Counted from the stretch's first letter, positions 33,030 to 45,400 are shown. The stretch: 64,000 nt of DNA from Incurvaria masculella (GCA_946894095.1 OX335656.1:1131001-1195000), one strand, 5' to 3'. Numbers and translations are program-made. Notes: generated from the letters alone by a model not told the origin.

Positions 33030-33165
33030 GCATGTTGCGCATGCCAGGACCTCACAAGAAAGGCGCCCGACGGCGCCCATGGGCTTTCGAACTTTCACAG
33101 GGGCTGCGAAAACCATGCCGGCCGAATTATCGATGATCCCAGCGGTCCCTATCTTTCGGAACAAA
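33030..33165 (+). pseudogene. coding-like repeat fragment, unknown family, copy 2
   Basis: The plus strand reads PDGAHGLSNFHRGCENHAG, matching the minus-strand frame at 3857-4015. At the DNA level GGGCTTTCGAACTTT and GGGGCTGCGAA are shared. Confidence 0.4.
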
Positions 33166-33507
33166 ATTAATTTATTTTGACGTTTAAAAAGTCAGTAAGA
33201 ATGCAGTCTGCAGTAAAGCAGAATGATTTACACAGAAATAAGGCACAATATGGACACCAAAGCAGGAATAACATTTCCAGATGGGTCTCTAGAGCTCCGT
33301 CGAGACCATTGTTCAAAACGGAACTGGCAGGAAATGTATCCACTCCCTGACGATATGATATTTACGAAATAAAAAAAAACATTCGATCTGCTCGACGAGA
33401 TCCAAAATAGGATCGGTGCCAAGGTATTTTCCTCAAACTCACCACAATCTGGGGTCCTTCGAACCACAGGCTTCACAGCGCGCTATGCTAGGTCTATGCC
33501 TCAAACA

Positions 33508-33635
33508 TACATAGTTAAGAAGCACCTGGTCGGCCAGCATGTTTTTCGCTGTGCCGTGAAATTTCGAAAGCCCTCGGGTGTCTTCGAGCATTTTTTAGAT
33601 GATGGCCTGGCGTACGCCATATGCGTGCGTGCTCC
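33508..33635 (-). pseudogene. coding-like repeat fragment, unknown family, copy 3
   Basis: On the minus strand GCGTACGCCAGGCCATC and GAGGGCTTTCGAAATTTCAC match copy 1 and copy 2 in order. Frame is less clear here. The stretch 33166-33507 between copies 2 and 3 is unassigned. Confidence 0.35.
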
Positions 33636-33674
33636 TAGTTTTTTGTTAATATATACCTTGCATACCTATGTTTT

Positions 33675-33955
33675 TAGGGTCCCGTACCCAAAGGGTGAAA
33701 ACGGAACCCTTTTACTAAGACTGCGCCGTCCGTCCGTCCGTCTGTCACAGGGCTGTATCTCATGAACCATCATAGGTAGGCAGTTGAAATTTGCACAGAG
33801 TGTGTATTCATTTTGCCGCTATAACAACAAACAGGTAAAATTGAAAATTAAAGGGCCCTATACGATAAAAGTGATTTTTTTTGTGTAAAATCTTGTACGA
33901 TGGTACGGAACCCGTCGTGTGCGAGTCCGACTCGCACTTTGCCGGTTTTTTCCCA
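33675..33955 (+). repeat. GTCCGTCC-core interspersed repeat, copy 8
   Basis: Full-length, from TTAGGGTCCCGTACCCAAAG to GTCCGACTCGCACTTTGCCG and a T run. Short core (CCGT)3. Confidence 0.9.
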
Positions 33956-34111
33956 TGAATACTACTGTGGTTATAATATGACGTATCATAATGTGGAAAT
34001 GAATATATATCTTAATTCGTAATGCGTAATACATACATTAATAAGATTAGTGATGCAAAGGTAAAAACGTTTTTAAGTGGATGTTTCGAGTCGTATTCAC
34101 TACGTATAATA

Positions 34112-35782
34112 TTTATTTATTTAATAGTTCATTAACACCGTTTAGTATGAGAACATTTCAATCACAATTCAATTTCAAACAATACATTGAACAATAAAAT
34201 AATTCAACATCACACATTAATCATGTATACAATTCAACATTTCTTAAAAAGTACAGGGAAGTTAGAATCATCATAAGTGCAGCTCAAATATTAGAAATAA
34301 AAAAATAATTTGTAATTTAAAAAAAAAAAAAAAACCATAAAATTATTAACATATCCGTTTCATAGAATTGATTGGGAACAATTTCAAAATTTAGAATCAA
34401 ATCACTGAGTAGGTATAGTTCAAATAATAAAATAGGCAAAATAAAAGTATTCAAGAAAACTCATTTTAATGATTTTAACTTACGTAGGTTTCAAAAACTG
34501 TTCATTTACTAGCCATGTTAAAGAAATCATTAAGCGTATAAAATGAGTTTCTTATCAAACGACTTGGTATTTTCAATGGTCTTCATTTCGTTTGGCAATT
34601 TATTGAACATCTTAATCGATAGTGAGTTAAAACTGTTTGCCTTGAGTTTTGTTCTAGCTGGTGGAACTGATAGCTTTAATCTATCTCTTAATACATATTT
34701 ATTTTGTTGATCTCCTTGTTTAACTATATTATTTATGTTTTTATGGGTATTTGTACATAATTGAAAAATATACATACAAGTTACGGTAAGAATTTTGTGT
34801 TCTCTAAAAATTGGTTTGCATGTTTCGTCCCATTTCGAAAAAGTGATTATTCTGAGTGCCTTTTTTTGTAATTTAAGTATTTTAGTTATTTCTCTACTTC
34901 CTCCCCACACTTCCAAGCTATATCGCAGAATTGACTCAAAGTATGCAAAATATACAGTTTTTAATGTTTCTATGTTTGTGTATTTTCTTATAGTTTTTAG
35001 TGCATAGCAGGCGTTAGCAAGTTTTTTTTGATACTTTTTCTATTTGTGATTTCCAGTTTAGATTGCTTTCGACTATGACTCCTAGAAATGTTATTTTGTC
35101 CACTTTTTTAAAAGGAAAGTTCTCTATTTCTTCATCTTCTACTGTTTTATTTTTCATTTTATAAATCATATGTTGGCTCTTATCTTTATTTAATTTCAAG
35201 TTATTGTGGTAAAACCAATTCGACAATTCGTTTAATGTTATGTTCATATTCTTAAACAAATCGTGAGTTGTGTTTCCGTGTACAGTGCAACTAGTATCAT
35301 CCGCAAATAAATATGCATCACTCTTAGTGAGTTGATTGGGAAGATCATTTATATACACTAAGAACAATAAGGGACCCAACACTGACCCTTGTGGAACACC
35401 ATATTGTATTGTTTCTTTGTCGGACTGTACCTGTATTCTAGTTCCATTTTTAGTATAACTACTAATTTCAACGTATTGTTGTCTGTTTGTCAAGTATGAT
35501 CTGAGCAAGTTCAGTGGCGGTCCTCGAACACCGTAATATTCCAGTTTTTTCAATAGTATGGAGTGATTTACGCAATCAAAGGCTTTGCTCAGATCACAGA
35601 ATAGACCAGCACATTTCTTTTTATCATCCAACCTATCTATTATATTTCCTACAAGTTCTTTTATAGTTTTTGTTGTTGATTTATCTTTTCTATATGCGTT
35701 TTGTTTGCTAGTCAAAATATTATTTTTTTCAAAAAAACACATCAATTTTCTGGCTATGATTTTTTCAAATATTTTAGTCACA
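34112..35782 (-). mobile_element. 5'-truncated LINE (jockey/CR1 lineage)
   Basis: Runs right to left inside the composite element. It holds the RT and C-terminal part of ORF2 and a 3' untranslated part ending near TTTATTTATTTAATAGTTC at the left. The right edge (5' truncation) falls next to CACAACGTATAATAG of the host element. Confidence 0.82.
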
Positions 35783-35786
35783 ACGT
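34530..35786 (-). pseudogene. LINE ORF2 reverse transcriptase fragment, frameshifted
   Basis: The minus strand reads FCDLSKAFDCVNHSILLKKL, YGVPQGSVLGPLLFLVYIND and YLFADD, the RT palm with the FADD catalytic site, then FLGVIVESNLNW. The frame breaks near 35020 in a run of eight A (minus strand); the next frame continues with EVWGGSREITKILKLQKKAL to the end at 34530. The endonuclease and N-terminal RT are missing. Sequence before about 35786 in this frame belongs to the surrounding element, so the apparent N-terminus is not real. Confidence 0.85.
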
Positions 35787-35841
35787 ATAATAGTATTTTT
35801 TTCCAAAAAATTAAAACCATGCATATCGTATAATATTCACG

Positions 35842-36481
35842 AGTCGTATTCACTACGTATAATATTCACAACGTATAATAGTATTTTTTTCCAAAAAATG
35901 AAAACCATGCATATCGTAGAATATTCACAACGTATAATGTTATACGTTGTGCATGAGTTTAAAAATAAAATCAACTCTTTGCATCATGCAGAACGTCTAA
36001 TAGTCACAACGTATAATATTCCTAACATGAATTCACAAAAAAAGAAAACCATGCAGAACGTATAATATGACAAGAAGCACTGCATAAAGCGCCCTAATAA
36101 CGATACATTTAAGGCTGAAATTGCTACGAATCGATATTTGTTGAAGAGTAACAATTTGCTACAACGCAAATTGAGACGGCCGAAAAGTCGCGTGCGAGTA
36201 TACGCTTTAAAAGTATATACATAAGGGCGCTTATCGTATGAAAAGTTTTTGAATTATATGATATGCATGGTTTTCTTTTTTTGTTAAATAAAGATCATAA
36301 TATTATACGTTGTGACTATTATACGTTATGCATGGAGAAATAAGAAATTTAATTTTTTAAACTTCTTTATGCACTACGTATGCAATTATACGATCTGCCG
36401 ATTATACGTTGTGCATGGTTTTAAAATTTTGTTAAAATATGACATTATACGATCTGCATATTAGACGTTCTGCCGTTCCCC
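35842..36481 (+). repeat. ACGTATAATA element unit A (complete body)
   Basis: Begins GAGTCGTATTCACTACG and ends GCCGTTCCCCC, about 640 bp. It contains an internal inverted pair (AAGCGCCCTAATAACG at 36089 and CATAAGGGCGCTTATCG at 36222) and at least a dozen ACGTATAATA-type words. Confidence 0.8.
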
Positions 36482-36483
36482 CA

Positions 36484-37044
36484 TATTCACAACGTATAAT
36501 GTTATACGTTGTGCATGAGTTTAAAAATAAAATCAACTCTTTGTATCATGCAGAACGTATAATAGTCACAACGTATAATATTCCTAACATGAATTCACAA
36601 AAAAAGAAAACCATGCAGAACGTATAATATGCCAAGAAGCACTGCATAAAGCGCCCTAACGACGATACATTTAAGGCTGAAATTGCTACGAATCGATATC
36701 TGTTGAAGAGTAACAATTTTCTACAACGCTAATTGAGACGGTCGAAAAGTCGCGTGCGAGTATACGCTTTAAAAGTATATTCATAAGGGCGCTTATCGTA
36801 TGAAAAGTTTTTGGATTATATGATATGCATGGTTTTCTTTTTTTGTTAAATAAAGATCATAATATTATACGTTGTGACTATTATACGTTATGCATGGAGA
36901 AATAAGTAATTTTATTTTTTAAACTTCTTCATGCACTACGTATAAGATTATACGATCTGCCGATTATACGTTGTGCATGGTTTTAAAATTTTGTTAAAAT
37001 ATGACATTATACGATCTGCATATTATACGTTATGCCGTTCCCCC
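36484..37044 (+). repeat. ACGTATAATA element unit B (tandem partial copy)
   Basis: Copy of about 35922-36481 joined directly after the GCCGTTCCCCC end of unit A. About 20 differences over 561 bp (about 96%). It has no left end of its own. Confidence 0.8.
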
Positions 37045-37072
37045 GATGTTTCAACGAAGTATATATACACGA

Positions 37073-37462
37073 ACGGCGGTATAACTCATTCGCGGGCACG
37101 GTACAAAACCGGGGGTGGTGCGCTCTGGGACCTTCTCTGTTTCAAAGAAAAAGGAAGGCTCCGTGGTGAAGAAGATGCGACATGCCCACAAAAGAGACAA
37201 TGTGCAAAGTGTATGATTTGGTAAGATTTAAAAAAATAATAATAACAAAACGACTTATAGCTAAAAGTAAACCACAACCGGTGTAGTCAAAAATCTAACA
37301 AAAACCAAATAGATTATAAATGTTCATTGAATACGCTATGTCTGATGACAAATCTTATTAAGATGTTCTTACTTTAACATTGCGTAATCCACCTCCAAAG
37401 TTATTGTATAAAACGCGCGAAAAATTCGAACGTCCGGACCTTATAACTTAGAAACCAAACCA
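37073..37462. mobile_element. GGTGGCC MITE, copy g, both ends lost
   Basis: ACTCATTCGCGGGCACGGTA through TTATAACTTAGAAACCAAAC match the family interior; both terminal repeats are missing. Confidence 0.75.
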
Positions 37463-38679
37463 TGAATTCGCCTGTTGATATCGCCTTGAGGATTCTGCCC
37501 CTAAAAAACTAATAATTAAAAAACGATCATGAACAATCCTTGGCTTGCCTATTTCCATTACATTACTTAAGACATATGGGAATAAGGTGTCTTTCCAGGA
37601 ACTTCCTTTCATTGCTAAGCTACATTTAACTGGATCGAAAACAAGAACGACGAGTCCCTACGACATCCACTGGAAGAAATACACACAGCACGAAGTAAGT
37701 TAAACATAGGCAATAAACTTTGCTCTCAGTCGAAGCGGACTAAAGTGTAGCCACTAAGAGAATCGAACTGAAGACTCTTACCTTCCACAGTTTCGTGGGT
37801 GCGAGAACTGTTTGAACTCCTGCAATTATCTCCGCTGCATTTGACGCCGACTCTTATCCAACCTCGGAAACTTAAGTGCCCGCTTCGAAGGCCAGACTTT
37901 CTTTTCTCGATGCGCTCGTGTTATATTCCGGGAGGTCACGACATTTTTGGTCACGATAAGGTACATGGCTGAATCTGGGTTCTCATGTTAGAGACCAACC
38001 CTCTGATGCTAAATATGTCGGTCTGCCTGCGCCAAGTGGTTGCGTTTTCTAGACTGGCTATACAAAATAGATGCTGGTATGTACCTGCTGATAAATATAC
38101 TGATTATCTGGAAACATTGATACCTATTAATTATACAACAATAACCAGACGCTTACTTAATTAAATACTTAACCTAAATCGCCTATAACTACTAAATGCA
38201 ACCAAAGATTTGTTCAGTTTTTGTATTGCTAAGCAAGTATGCATTGATACTTTCATGCTTCGTCATTTGCATCCATTTACCTTATCATATGTATTTTTTG
38301 TCACCATAACTACTTTTTCAGGCGCATTATCTACGTAACGCAACCACTTGGAACAGGCAGACTGACACATTTAGCTTCAGAGGGTTGTACTTTATCCCGT
38401 GAACCCAGTTTCAGCCATTTACGTTATCGTTACCGTTTTTGTCGCGACCTCCTAGTCTATTAGGGTAAGGAGAAAGCGGATTTGTGAATAGTTGGAAGCC
38501 ACTGGAAAGAAATTCAACTGTCAACCATTACGGTTAGCAAATATTATTGGAGGAAATATTTTTTTTACAGTTGAGCACCCATAAGAATACAAAGCACTCT
38601 AGAAAATCGAGTTATCTTACTAATAGTTTTTTCATAACATTTTCTATCGAAATCGTTTTTGAAAAACTTTGAAAAAAAT
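37463..38679. other. mostly single-copy sequence
   Basis: 37568-37650 weakly matches the SINE body on the minus strand. The rest shows no family or gene. Confidence 0.4.
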
Positions 38680-39060
38680 TATGCAACCTGACATGGATGG
38701 CTAATATCACACAACTACCGTTATGATATTAGCCCATTACAACACAGTCCCGAATGAATTAGGTGCCATGTCAGAACCTTCCCTTTATTAGCATTTTCAT
38801 TGTTTCATTGCAGCTTCGGCCATCTTTTCATCCAATGCGATGGTACCAACCCGGGTGGTCTTAAACCCTATCATCTAGTAGGAGAAGGGGTTTACTTACA
38901 GTTTTACATGGATTCCGAACCATGGAGCAGCTCGCATTCGTTCCGAAATGCACTCATCTAACTCAGAATGAGAAATAAATAGTGCATGAACGTGTTGAGG
39001 ATTTGAACCCAGACCTCTGGTATGCTAGTCTAGTCCACGCGCCACTAGACTACGAGCCGC
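38680..39060 (-). repeat. tRNA-headed SINE, full length
   Basis: Plus-strand start TATGCAACCTGACATGGATG (tail side), end GCGCCACTAGACTACGAGCC (head side). A short deletion removes part of the GGAAAACACGGACAA block. Confidence 0.82.
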
Positions 39061-39261
39061 AGCAGCTCTGTCCAGTGATATAACACTTCCAAAGTTAACG
39101 TTAAGAATAATAAATAGTAATATTGGTGAAGAAGGTTCAGAAAAGTTTACTTCAGTGGATCGATATACTTTTGATTTTACATTCCTCGTATGATTCAAGT
39201 TGGTTTCTCATGTTCATAAGACTTGCATGAATGAATTATTTATATTGCAACGAAAAAAAAA

Positions 39262-39556
39262 ACCGGCCAAGTGCGAGTCGGACTCGCACACGAAGGGTTC
39301 CGTACCATCGTGAAAAAAATAATAAAAATCAGGTTTTTTGTATGGGGACCCCCTTTAATTTTAATTACTTTTTAATCTTACCTATTTGTTGTTATAGCGG
39401 CAAAATAAATACAAACGCTGTGAAAATTTCAGCTGTCTATCTTTTACAGTTACTAAGATACAGCCCTGTGACAGACGGACGGACGGACGGACGGACGGAC
39501 AGCGGAGGCTTAGTAATAGGGTTCCGTTTTCACCCTTTGGGTACGGAACCCTAAAA
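39262..39556 (-). repeat. GTCCGTCC-core interspersed repeat, copy 9
   Basis: Full-length and well preserved: AACCGGCCAAGTGCGAGTCG at one end, GGACGGAC repeats at 39476-39501, GGGTACGGAACCCTAAAAA at the other. A runs at both ends. Confidence 0.92.
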
Positions 39557-39665
39557 AGACAAACAGAGTACGACTTAACACAACAACAATACTACACTAA
39601 GGTGGGTTTATAACTAAGAGTTATTTTCCAGTCAACCCTCGTGGTGATGAGGAAAATACAATATC

Positions 39666-40550
39666 TGATTCAGATTCAGATTCAGATATTTTATTCATCA
39701 CAAAGACATACATATATGTTATCTATTATATGACAAAATACATATTCAGTGTGATTCGTCCATGTTCAGTCCGATATACAAATAAATGAAGTCAGTCAAT
39801 GTTAAAAACTATATAAATTAAATGAAGTCAGTCAATGTTAAAAACTATATAAATTAAATGAAACCAGTCAATGTTAAAAACTATATAAATTAAATAAAAT
39901 CATTAGATTATACAAAACAATTCAATCTAATAATGGCAATAGTCTTAAATAGCTATTTACAATATGTAAAAAATTCATTGACCTTATAAAAAGGATTGTC
40001 AATTAATAATTCTTTTAGGCGAATCTTGAACGTATTCTTATGATGAATCGATTTTAATTTATCAGGTAACATTTCGTACAGTTTAGGTCCGATCACATCA
40101 GGATTTTTTTCCGACATTGCTAGCCTGTGAGATACTGGTCTTAGGCAGTGTGAATTTCGTGTTCTGTAGTTATGACTGGAACCGTTTAATTCAAAGGAAC
40201 CGATGTTGTCTCTTACATGCATTATAACTTCATATATATATAAGGAGTACACCGTTAGTATCTTTAAAGACTTGAAGAAGTCTCTGCACGATGTTGTCTT
40301 TGATATACCAGCTAATACTCTTATTGCTCGCTTTTGTAATATTAGCACTCTCTCGGACTCTGATGAATTTCCCCACAGGATAACTCCATATGACATTAGA
40401 GAGTGAACATAAGCATAGTAGGACTGTAACAAGGCTCCCTGACTAATCAAGCGACGCAACTCTCTGAGTGCGTAGATTCCCCGTGCCATTTTACCACAAA
40501 GCTGATCGACATGCAGTTTCCAATTATGTGTATGTAGGTCTATGCCCTGC
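39666..40550 (-). mobile_element. 5'-truncated LINE with (AATCTG)n tail
   Basis: Minus-strand element. The plus-strand left edge is GATTCAGATTCAGATTCAGA, so the 3' end of the element is a hexamer microsatellite rather than poly-A. The 3' untranslated part holds three tandem 36-bp units (39784-39891). Confidence 0.8.
39784..39891 (+). repeat. three tandem 36-bp units in LINE 3' UTR
   Basis: Unit begins AAATGAAGTCAGTCAATGTT. Copies 1 and 2 are identical; copy 3 has GAAACC for GAAGTC. A partial fourth start follows. Confidence 0.85.
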
Positions 40551-40552
40551 AA
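39953..40552 (-). pseudogene. LINE ORF2 C-terminal fragment
   Basis: 199 open codons whose first few lie outside the element. The segment reads LLQSYYAYVHSLMSYGVILW, LILQKRAIRVLAGISKTTSC and DFFKSLKILTVYSLYIYEVI, the region after the RT domain in jockey/CR1-type ORF2 proteins. No catalytic RT motif is present. It ends at a natural stop, so only the 5' part is missing. Confidence 0.82.
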
Positions 40553-41076
40553 TGGGGAACTCAGTAAACTACTTCTTACAACAGAAATAACATAACATAC
40601 ATATAAGGAACAAAACTGTAAACTGAGTAAATAAAAGGCTTTATTATTATTACTATTATTATAGGTTTCGAGAACAATTTAAATAAATTAAATTAAACCG
40701 TTCAATTCATAAACCATAATTTTCCTCTTCCAGGATATAAAACGTTAACATAATCTAGTGGACTGGATGAGATGAGTAAAGATGCCATCAAGAAGGAATA
40801 TAGTTTATGACGTTACACATTTTGGCGATTTTTTCTCTCTTTTCTCTTCGTAGGTCGCATATAAAAAAGGCTTAGATAAATTAACATCAATTCACGAAAG
40901 TTAACAATTCATACCGTATGTAAGAGTTCATGACAAATATTAATTCATTTGTAAATACTATCCCCGCCAACTATCATGACATCCCCACAAACAGCACCCG
41001 TTCACGTGCATCACGCCGGGCATAGGCATAACCTCTCTTGATCATATTTTAGGGAAAGAGAAAACCCGAACCAATT
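40551..41076. other. unassigned sequence
   Basis: A TTATTATTATTACTATTATTAT run at about 40640-40665, in two stretches, may be a LINE tail. Nothing else recognised. Confidence 0.35.
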
Positions 41077-41348
41077 GCCATCCCGCTCAACTCCCCATAC
41101 AAACGGGGAAAGATAATCACGCCCTTATTTCTTGTCAGAGATCCCAAATTTTGCTCAAAATAGCTTTATTTGATCGAACTAGATGTCTGATGACCTTGGC
41201 ATTGTAAAATTGTGTTTGGTTTCTAATTTATAAGGTCCGAAAGTTCGAATTTTTCGCGCGTTTTATACAGTGACTTTGGAGGTGGTTTACGCAATGATAA
41301 AGTAAGAACATCTTAAAAAGATTAGTCGGCTTTGGTTAGATTTTGGAC

Positions 41349-41462
41349 TGTAACGTCAATCAAACGCGGAAGTTAGCAAAAGACAAATTTAATACGATAA
41401 CTGCGACACAGAATATGACACCACACAGAGTATGTATTCAGCACAGAATATGGGTCGTCACA
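41349..41462 (-). repeat. 3' LTR of element 2
   Basis: 114 bp, identical by eye to 45659-45772. On the element strand it starts TGTGACGACCCATATTC and ends TGACGTTACA. Confidence 0.95.
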
Positions 41463-41475
41463 TCTTCTCCTTTCT
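41463..41475 (-). other. polypurine tract of element 2
   Basis: Minus strand AGAAAGGAGAAGA directly before the 3' LTR. Confidence 0.8.
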
Positions 41476-41540
41476 AAATTGTTCATACACTATAATAAAC
41501 ACAAGATATAACAATAGTCACTGCAGTAGCTACAACATTT

Positions 41541-42488
41541 TTAAGTTCGTTTAACCTTAGCTCTGTTGTTAGCGCGGCGAGCCCTATCGGAAACCTCTGG
41601 GGACAACGGTGGGGGCGAAGGTGTCTCGGTGGTCACGGGCAATGCCCGGGGTGAGCCAATAGGGAGGGCGCGGCCAGAGAGTGCCTCTGCACTCCTCCCG
41701 TTCCCCCCGCGTTCACCTTCAACACCATCCGAAGCATCCTCAAACACCTCCTCAGCCTCCTTTTTGGACGACTCACACAAACTAGTCTCCGGCGCAGTGG
41801 CAACCTCAGGGACGATACTGGCACGAGATAATGAAAAACGGTTTTTACTAGTGAGAATTTGATCAGCATGTCTTCGCCATTGGACTCCACGTCCCATATC
41901 TAACTTATAAGAGACTGGACCCGTTTTATCAACTACTCTTCCTTCTGACCATTTATCACCTCTGGCGGAGTAATCTCGGGCCAGTACCGTATCACCAACG
42001 TTTATCTCCCTGGGTGTGCCACCGGTGGCCTTGGCCTGGCGCTCCTGCGCAGCTCGCACTACTGCCGCCACGTCCGGCCTTACTGCATCCAACCGTCCGC
42101 GCAGGCGTCGGCCCTGCAACGCTACCGCCGGAGACACGCCTGTGGTCGCGTGCTCGCAGTTCCTATATTGGAACAAAAATTTATTTAAGGCAGTGGCTAT
42201 TTCCTCCCCTTCATGTAATGCCCGCTTTATCGCTTTCTTGACCGTTTTCACTGCATTTTCTGCCGCGCCGTTCCCTTGAGGTCTATAGGGTGCTGAGGTA
42301 ACATGTTTGATACAGTTTTTTATGCAATACATTTTAAAGTCATGAGAGAAAAATGGTGGACCATTGTCGGTCACGAGTTGGGATGGTAAACCAAACCGTG
42401 CAAAAATACTTCTAAGCACACCTATTGTTGACTGAGAGTCGGTTTTTTGCATCAATATAGCCTCAATCCACTTAGAATGAGCATCCAC
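41541..42488 (-). pseudogene. integrase core and C-terminus of element 2, separated by frameshift
   Basis: The frame continues pol after the break: VDAHSKWIEA, then VTDNGPPFFS with the second catalytic Asp, YRPQGNGAAENAVKTVKKAI with the catalytic Glu, and a basic C-terminal domain with VGDTVLARDY. It ends at a natural stop 79 bp before the 3' LTR. The apparent Met start is not a real start; the segment belongs to the 42472-45588 frame. Confidence 0.88.
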
Positions 42489-45400
42489 TAAAATTAAATA
42501 ATCTGAAAATTAAGAAATCTGCATGTATTCTTTGCCAAGGATGTTGAGGGAATTCCCAAGGATGTAGTATTGCCCGTGCTGGCGCATCTCGGACCACGCG
42601 ACACGTTTCACAAGACCGACACAACTCTTCTAAATCATGATCCACACTTGGCCAATATACATAGCTACGTGAAACATTTTTCATTTTATTTACTCCCAAG
42701 TGTCCTTCGTGGATTTCCGATAAAATATTTTTTTTTAGACTGGTTGGAATTACAATTCGGTATTTGTAAATTATGCATCCCAATTCAACCACTAAATCTT
42801 GTTTCCGAGCAAAAAAAGGTTTTTCTTCCTCGCAACGCGTGTCCGACGGCCACCCGAATAGTATATACCCTTTGATTTTACTTAACACTGAGTCCCGTTC
42901 AGTTTCTTTTGCAATATCTTTAAAATGTACCGGGAACGTCTCCTCTAAGAAATTCATGTATCCCAGTACCTTGTTAGCCAAGCCGGACTGAGGCAGCGGT
43001 AGCCGCGACAAAGCGTCAGCTGGCCCATTATCTGCTGATCTTACAAAATTTACTTTAAAGTCGTAAGCGGCTAGACGTGCTGCCCACCTTTGTAGCCTAC
43101 TCGCCGCAGTCTGAGGTATCCCACCTTTTTCACCAAAAATGTGTGACAGAGGCTGGTGGTCTGTACGCAATAAAAACTGTCTCCCATATAGGTATTGGTG
43201 ATGTTTAGTCACTCCAAAAAGTATCGCCAAAGCTTCCTTATCAAGCTGACTATAGTTTTGTTCCGGTGGAGAGAGTGTGCGTGAAACGCATGAGATGTAG
43301 CGCTCGCTACCATCCGGGTAGCGGTGCGCGAGAACGGCGCCTAGTCCGTACGAACTACTGTCCACCGATAACACCAGCGGCAACCCTTCCTCGTAGTGTG
43401 CCAACACTCGTTCGCTCGTGAGGGCCCGCTTTGCGGCTTCGAAGGCACGTTTACAACTGGCATCCCACTCCCAGACGACGTCTTTCTTTAACAGGTGATG
43501 TAACGGGTGCAATAATGTGCTTAAATTTTTTATGAACTTTCCATAATAATTTAGCATACCCAAGAAGCTCTTTAGTTGAGAAACGTTTTCTGGGGTGGGA
43601 GCATTCGAAATCCCTTCCAATTTACTAGGGTCGGGCCGCAAGCCCTCTTTATCAATGATAAACCCCAAATATCTCACTCTATCTTGTAAGAATTTACATT
43701 TGCTTAATTTAATAGTAAGTCCCATTTTACGTAACCTTTCAAGTACAGCTCTCAAGTTGTTCAAGTGTTGTTGTTCATTGGCACCTGTCACACAAATATC
43801 GTCTAAAAATGCTACACACCCTGGCACCCCACGGAGGGTCTCCTCCATAATTTTTTGAAATTTTTCGGGAATGCAAGAAAGTCCATACGGTGTGCGTTTG
43901 TACACAAATGTACCCACATGAGTAGTGATTGCCGTAAATGGTTGAGAGTCTTCTGAAATAAGACATTGTTCATAAGCATGTCTGAGATCAATTTTTGTAT
44001 ATTTTTCCCCTCCACTCAAACTCGCAAATAACTCCTCGATTCGCGGTAGCGGATAGTAATCTCTTTTCAATTTAGGATTGATTGTGATCTTATAATCACC
44101 ACAAATTCGTATATCGCCATTTTGTTTAACAACAGGTACGATCGGCGTGCCATAGTCTGAATAGTCGACGCGATATATCGAGCCGTCGGCCTCGAGCCGC
44201 TGCAGCTCGTGCTCCACGCGCGCCCGCAGCGCCAGCGGCACGGGCCGCGCGCGCACATACACCGGCTCCTTATCTTTGAGCTGTAATTGAATGGTCCGCT
44301 TACACGTACCTAACTTATCCGTAAACACTTCTGGGAATTCTGAATTCAATTGTTTCACGAACTGGTCCTCGATTATTTCATGGAGATTTATTTGATATAT
44401 TTTGAGCGAGCGCAACCATTCTCTGCCCAACAATGGACGTGCCCCATGTTTAATTATGTACAAGGGCAGCGCCTTCGCTTCAACCCCGCCTATACACACA
44501 TCCACTTCGATATAACCGAGTGATTCAATTCGTGAACCCGTATATGAACGTAAAATCAAATTGTCTGACTCAATATTTTTATGTGGAAATAATTTCCGGT
44601 ACAATTCCTCACTGATCGCCGAAATTTTACTACCGGTGTCTATTTCACATTCAATCACTTTCCCGTCTATGGACAAGTTAATAAAGTACGGTTTGTTACC
44701 TTGCGCGGTCACTTCAATGTTGAACATGTCATCTGACTCATCGCTTAGGTAATTATGTCGACCGTCTGCTCGACCACTACCACCACGCACTGATTTGCAC
44801 ATCACTTTTAAGTGCCCTCTTTGGTTACACTCGTCACAATTATAATGTAAAAATCGACACTTATCCGCGCGGTGCGCCTTGCCACAGCGCCAGCAGGTCG
44901 GCCCCCGCGTGGCGGCTGCCGCGGCCGGCGGCCCTGCGCCCGCGCCGCCGGCGGCCCCCGGCCGGACAAACCCGCGCGCCCGTGCTCCGCGCCCTCCTCG
45001 CGCGAAGTGCAGGCCCTCGCCCGCCGCTCCGCCGCCGCTCGCACCTGAGGTCTCCGTCGACACGCTACTGCCGCTCACCTCCGCGTGCTTTTCCGCGGCC
45101 TCTAGGGCCAATGCTAACTCCACGGCTTCCTTGTACTGGATCTTCTTCTCGGCGAATATTCTCGATCGCATGACGTCACTAATCAATCCAGAGACGAATT
45201 GATCCCTGAGATTCTCCTCGAGCGATGTGGTCCCGAAGTTACACGTAGACGCGAGATGTTTTAGAGCCTGTAGATATTCCATGAGCGGCTCGCCCGCGCG
45301 TTGTCGCCGTAACCTGAATACATGGCGCTCCGCAATCTCCGACCTTTGCGGCTCCAAATGGTCAGCCACTAATTGGACTAACTCGTCGTATGTCTTATTT

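Larger units (their letters stand above)
34080..37052 (+). mobile_element. composite ACGTATAATA element with 8-bp target duplication
   Basis: GATGTTTC occurs at 34080-34087 and again at 37045-37052. Between them lies one insertion starting GAGTCGTATTCACTACG and ending TATGCCGTTCCCCC. Inside are: a left end broken by a LINE (34112 to about 35782), a second copy of the left-end segment from 35842, a full body to 36481 ending GCCGTTCCCCC, and a tandem partial copy 36484-37044. Words of the form ACGTATAATA or TATTATACGT recur throughout. An 8-bp duplication fits hAT, P or Merlin DNA transposons; no transposase is encoded. Confidence 0.85.

Noticed and set aside
36000..37044. ACGTATAATA words considered as a CRISPR array or a replication origin
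   Set aside because: Word spacing is irregular, orientation alternates, and 8-bp target duplications show that the whole block is a transposon insertion.
41566..42279. Plus-strand open frames across the integrase region of element 2
   Set aside because: Antisense to pol with no recognisable product.
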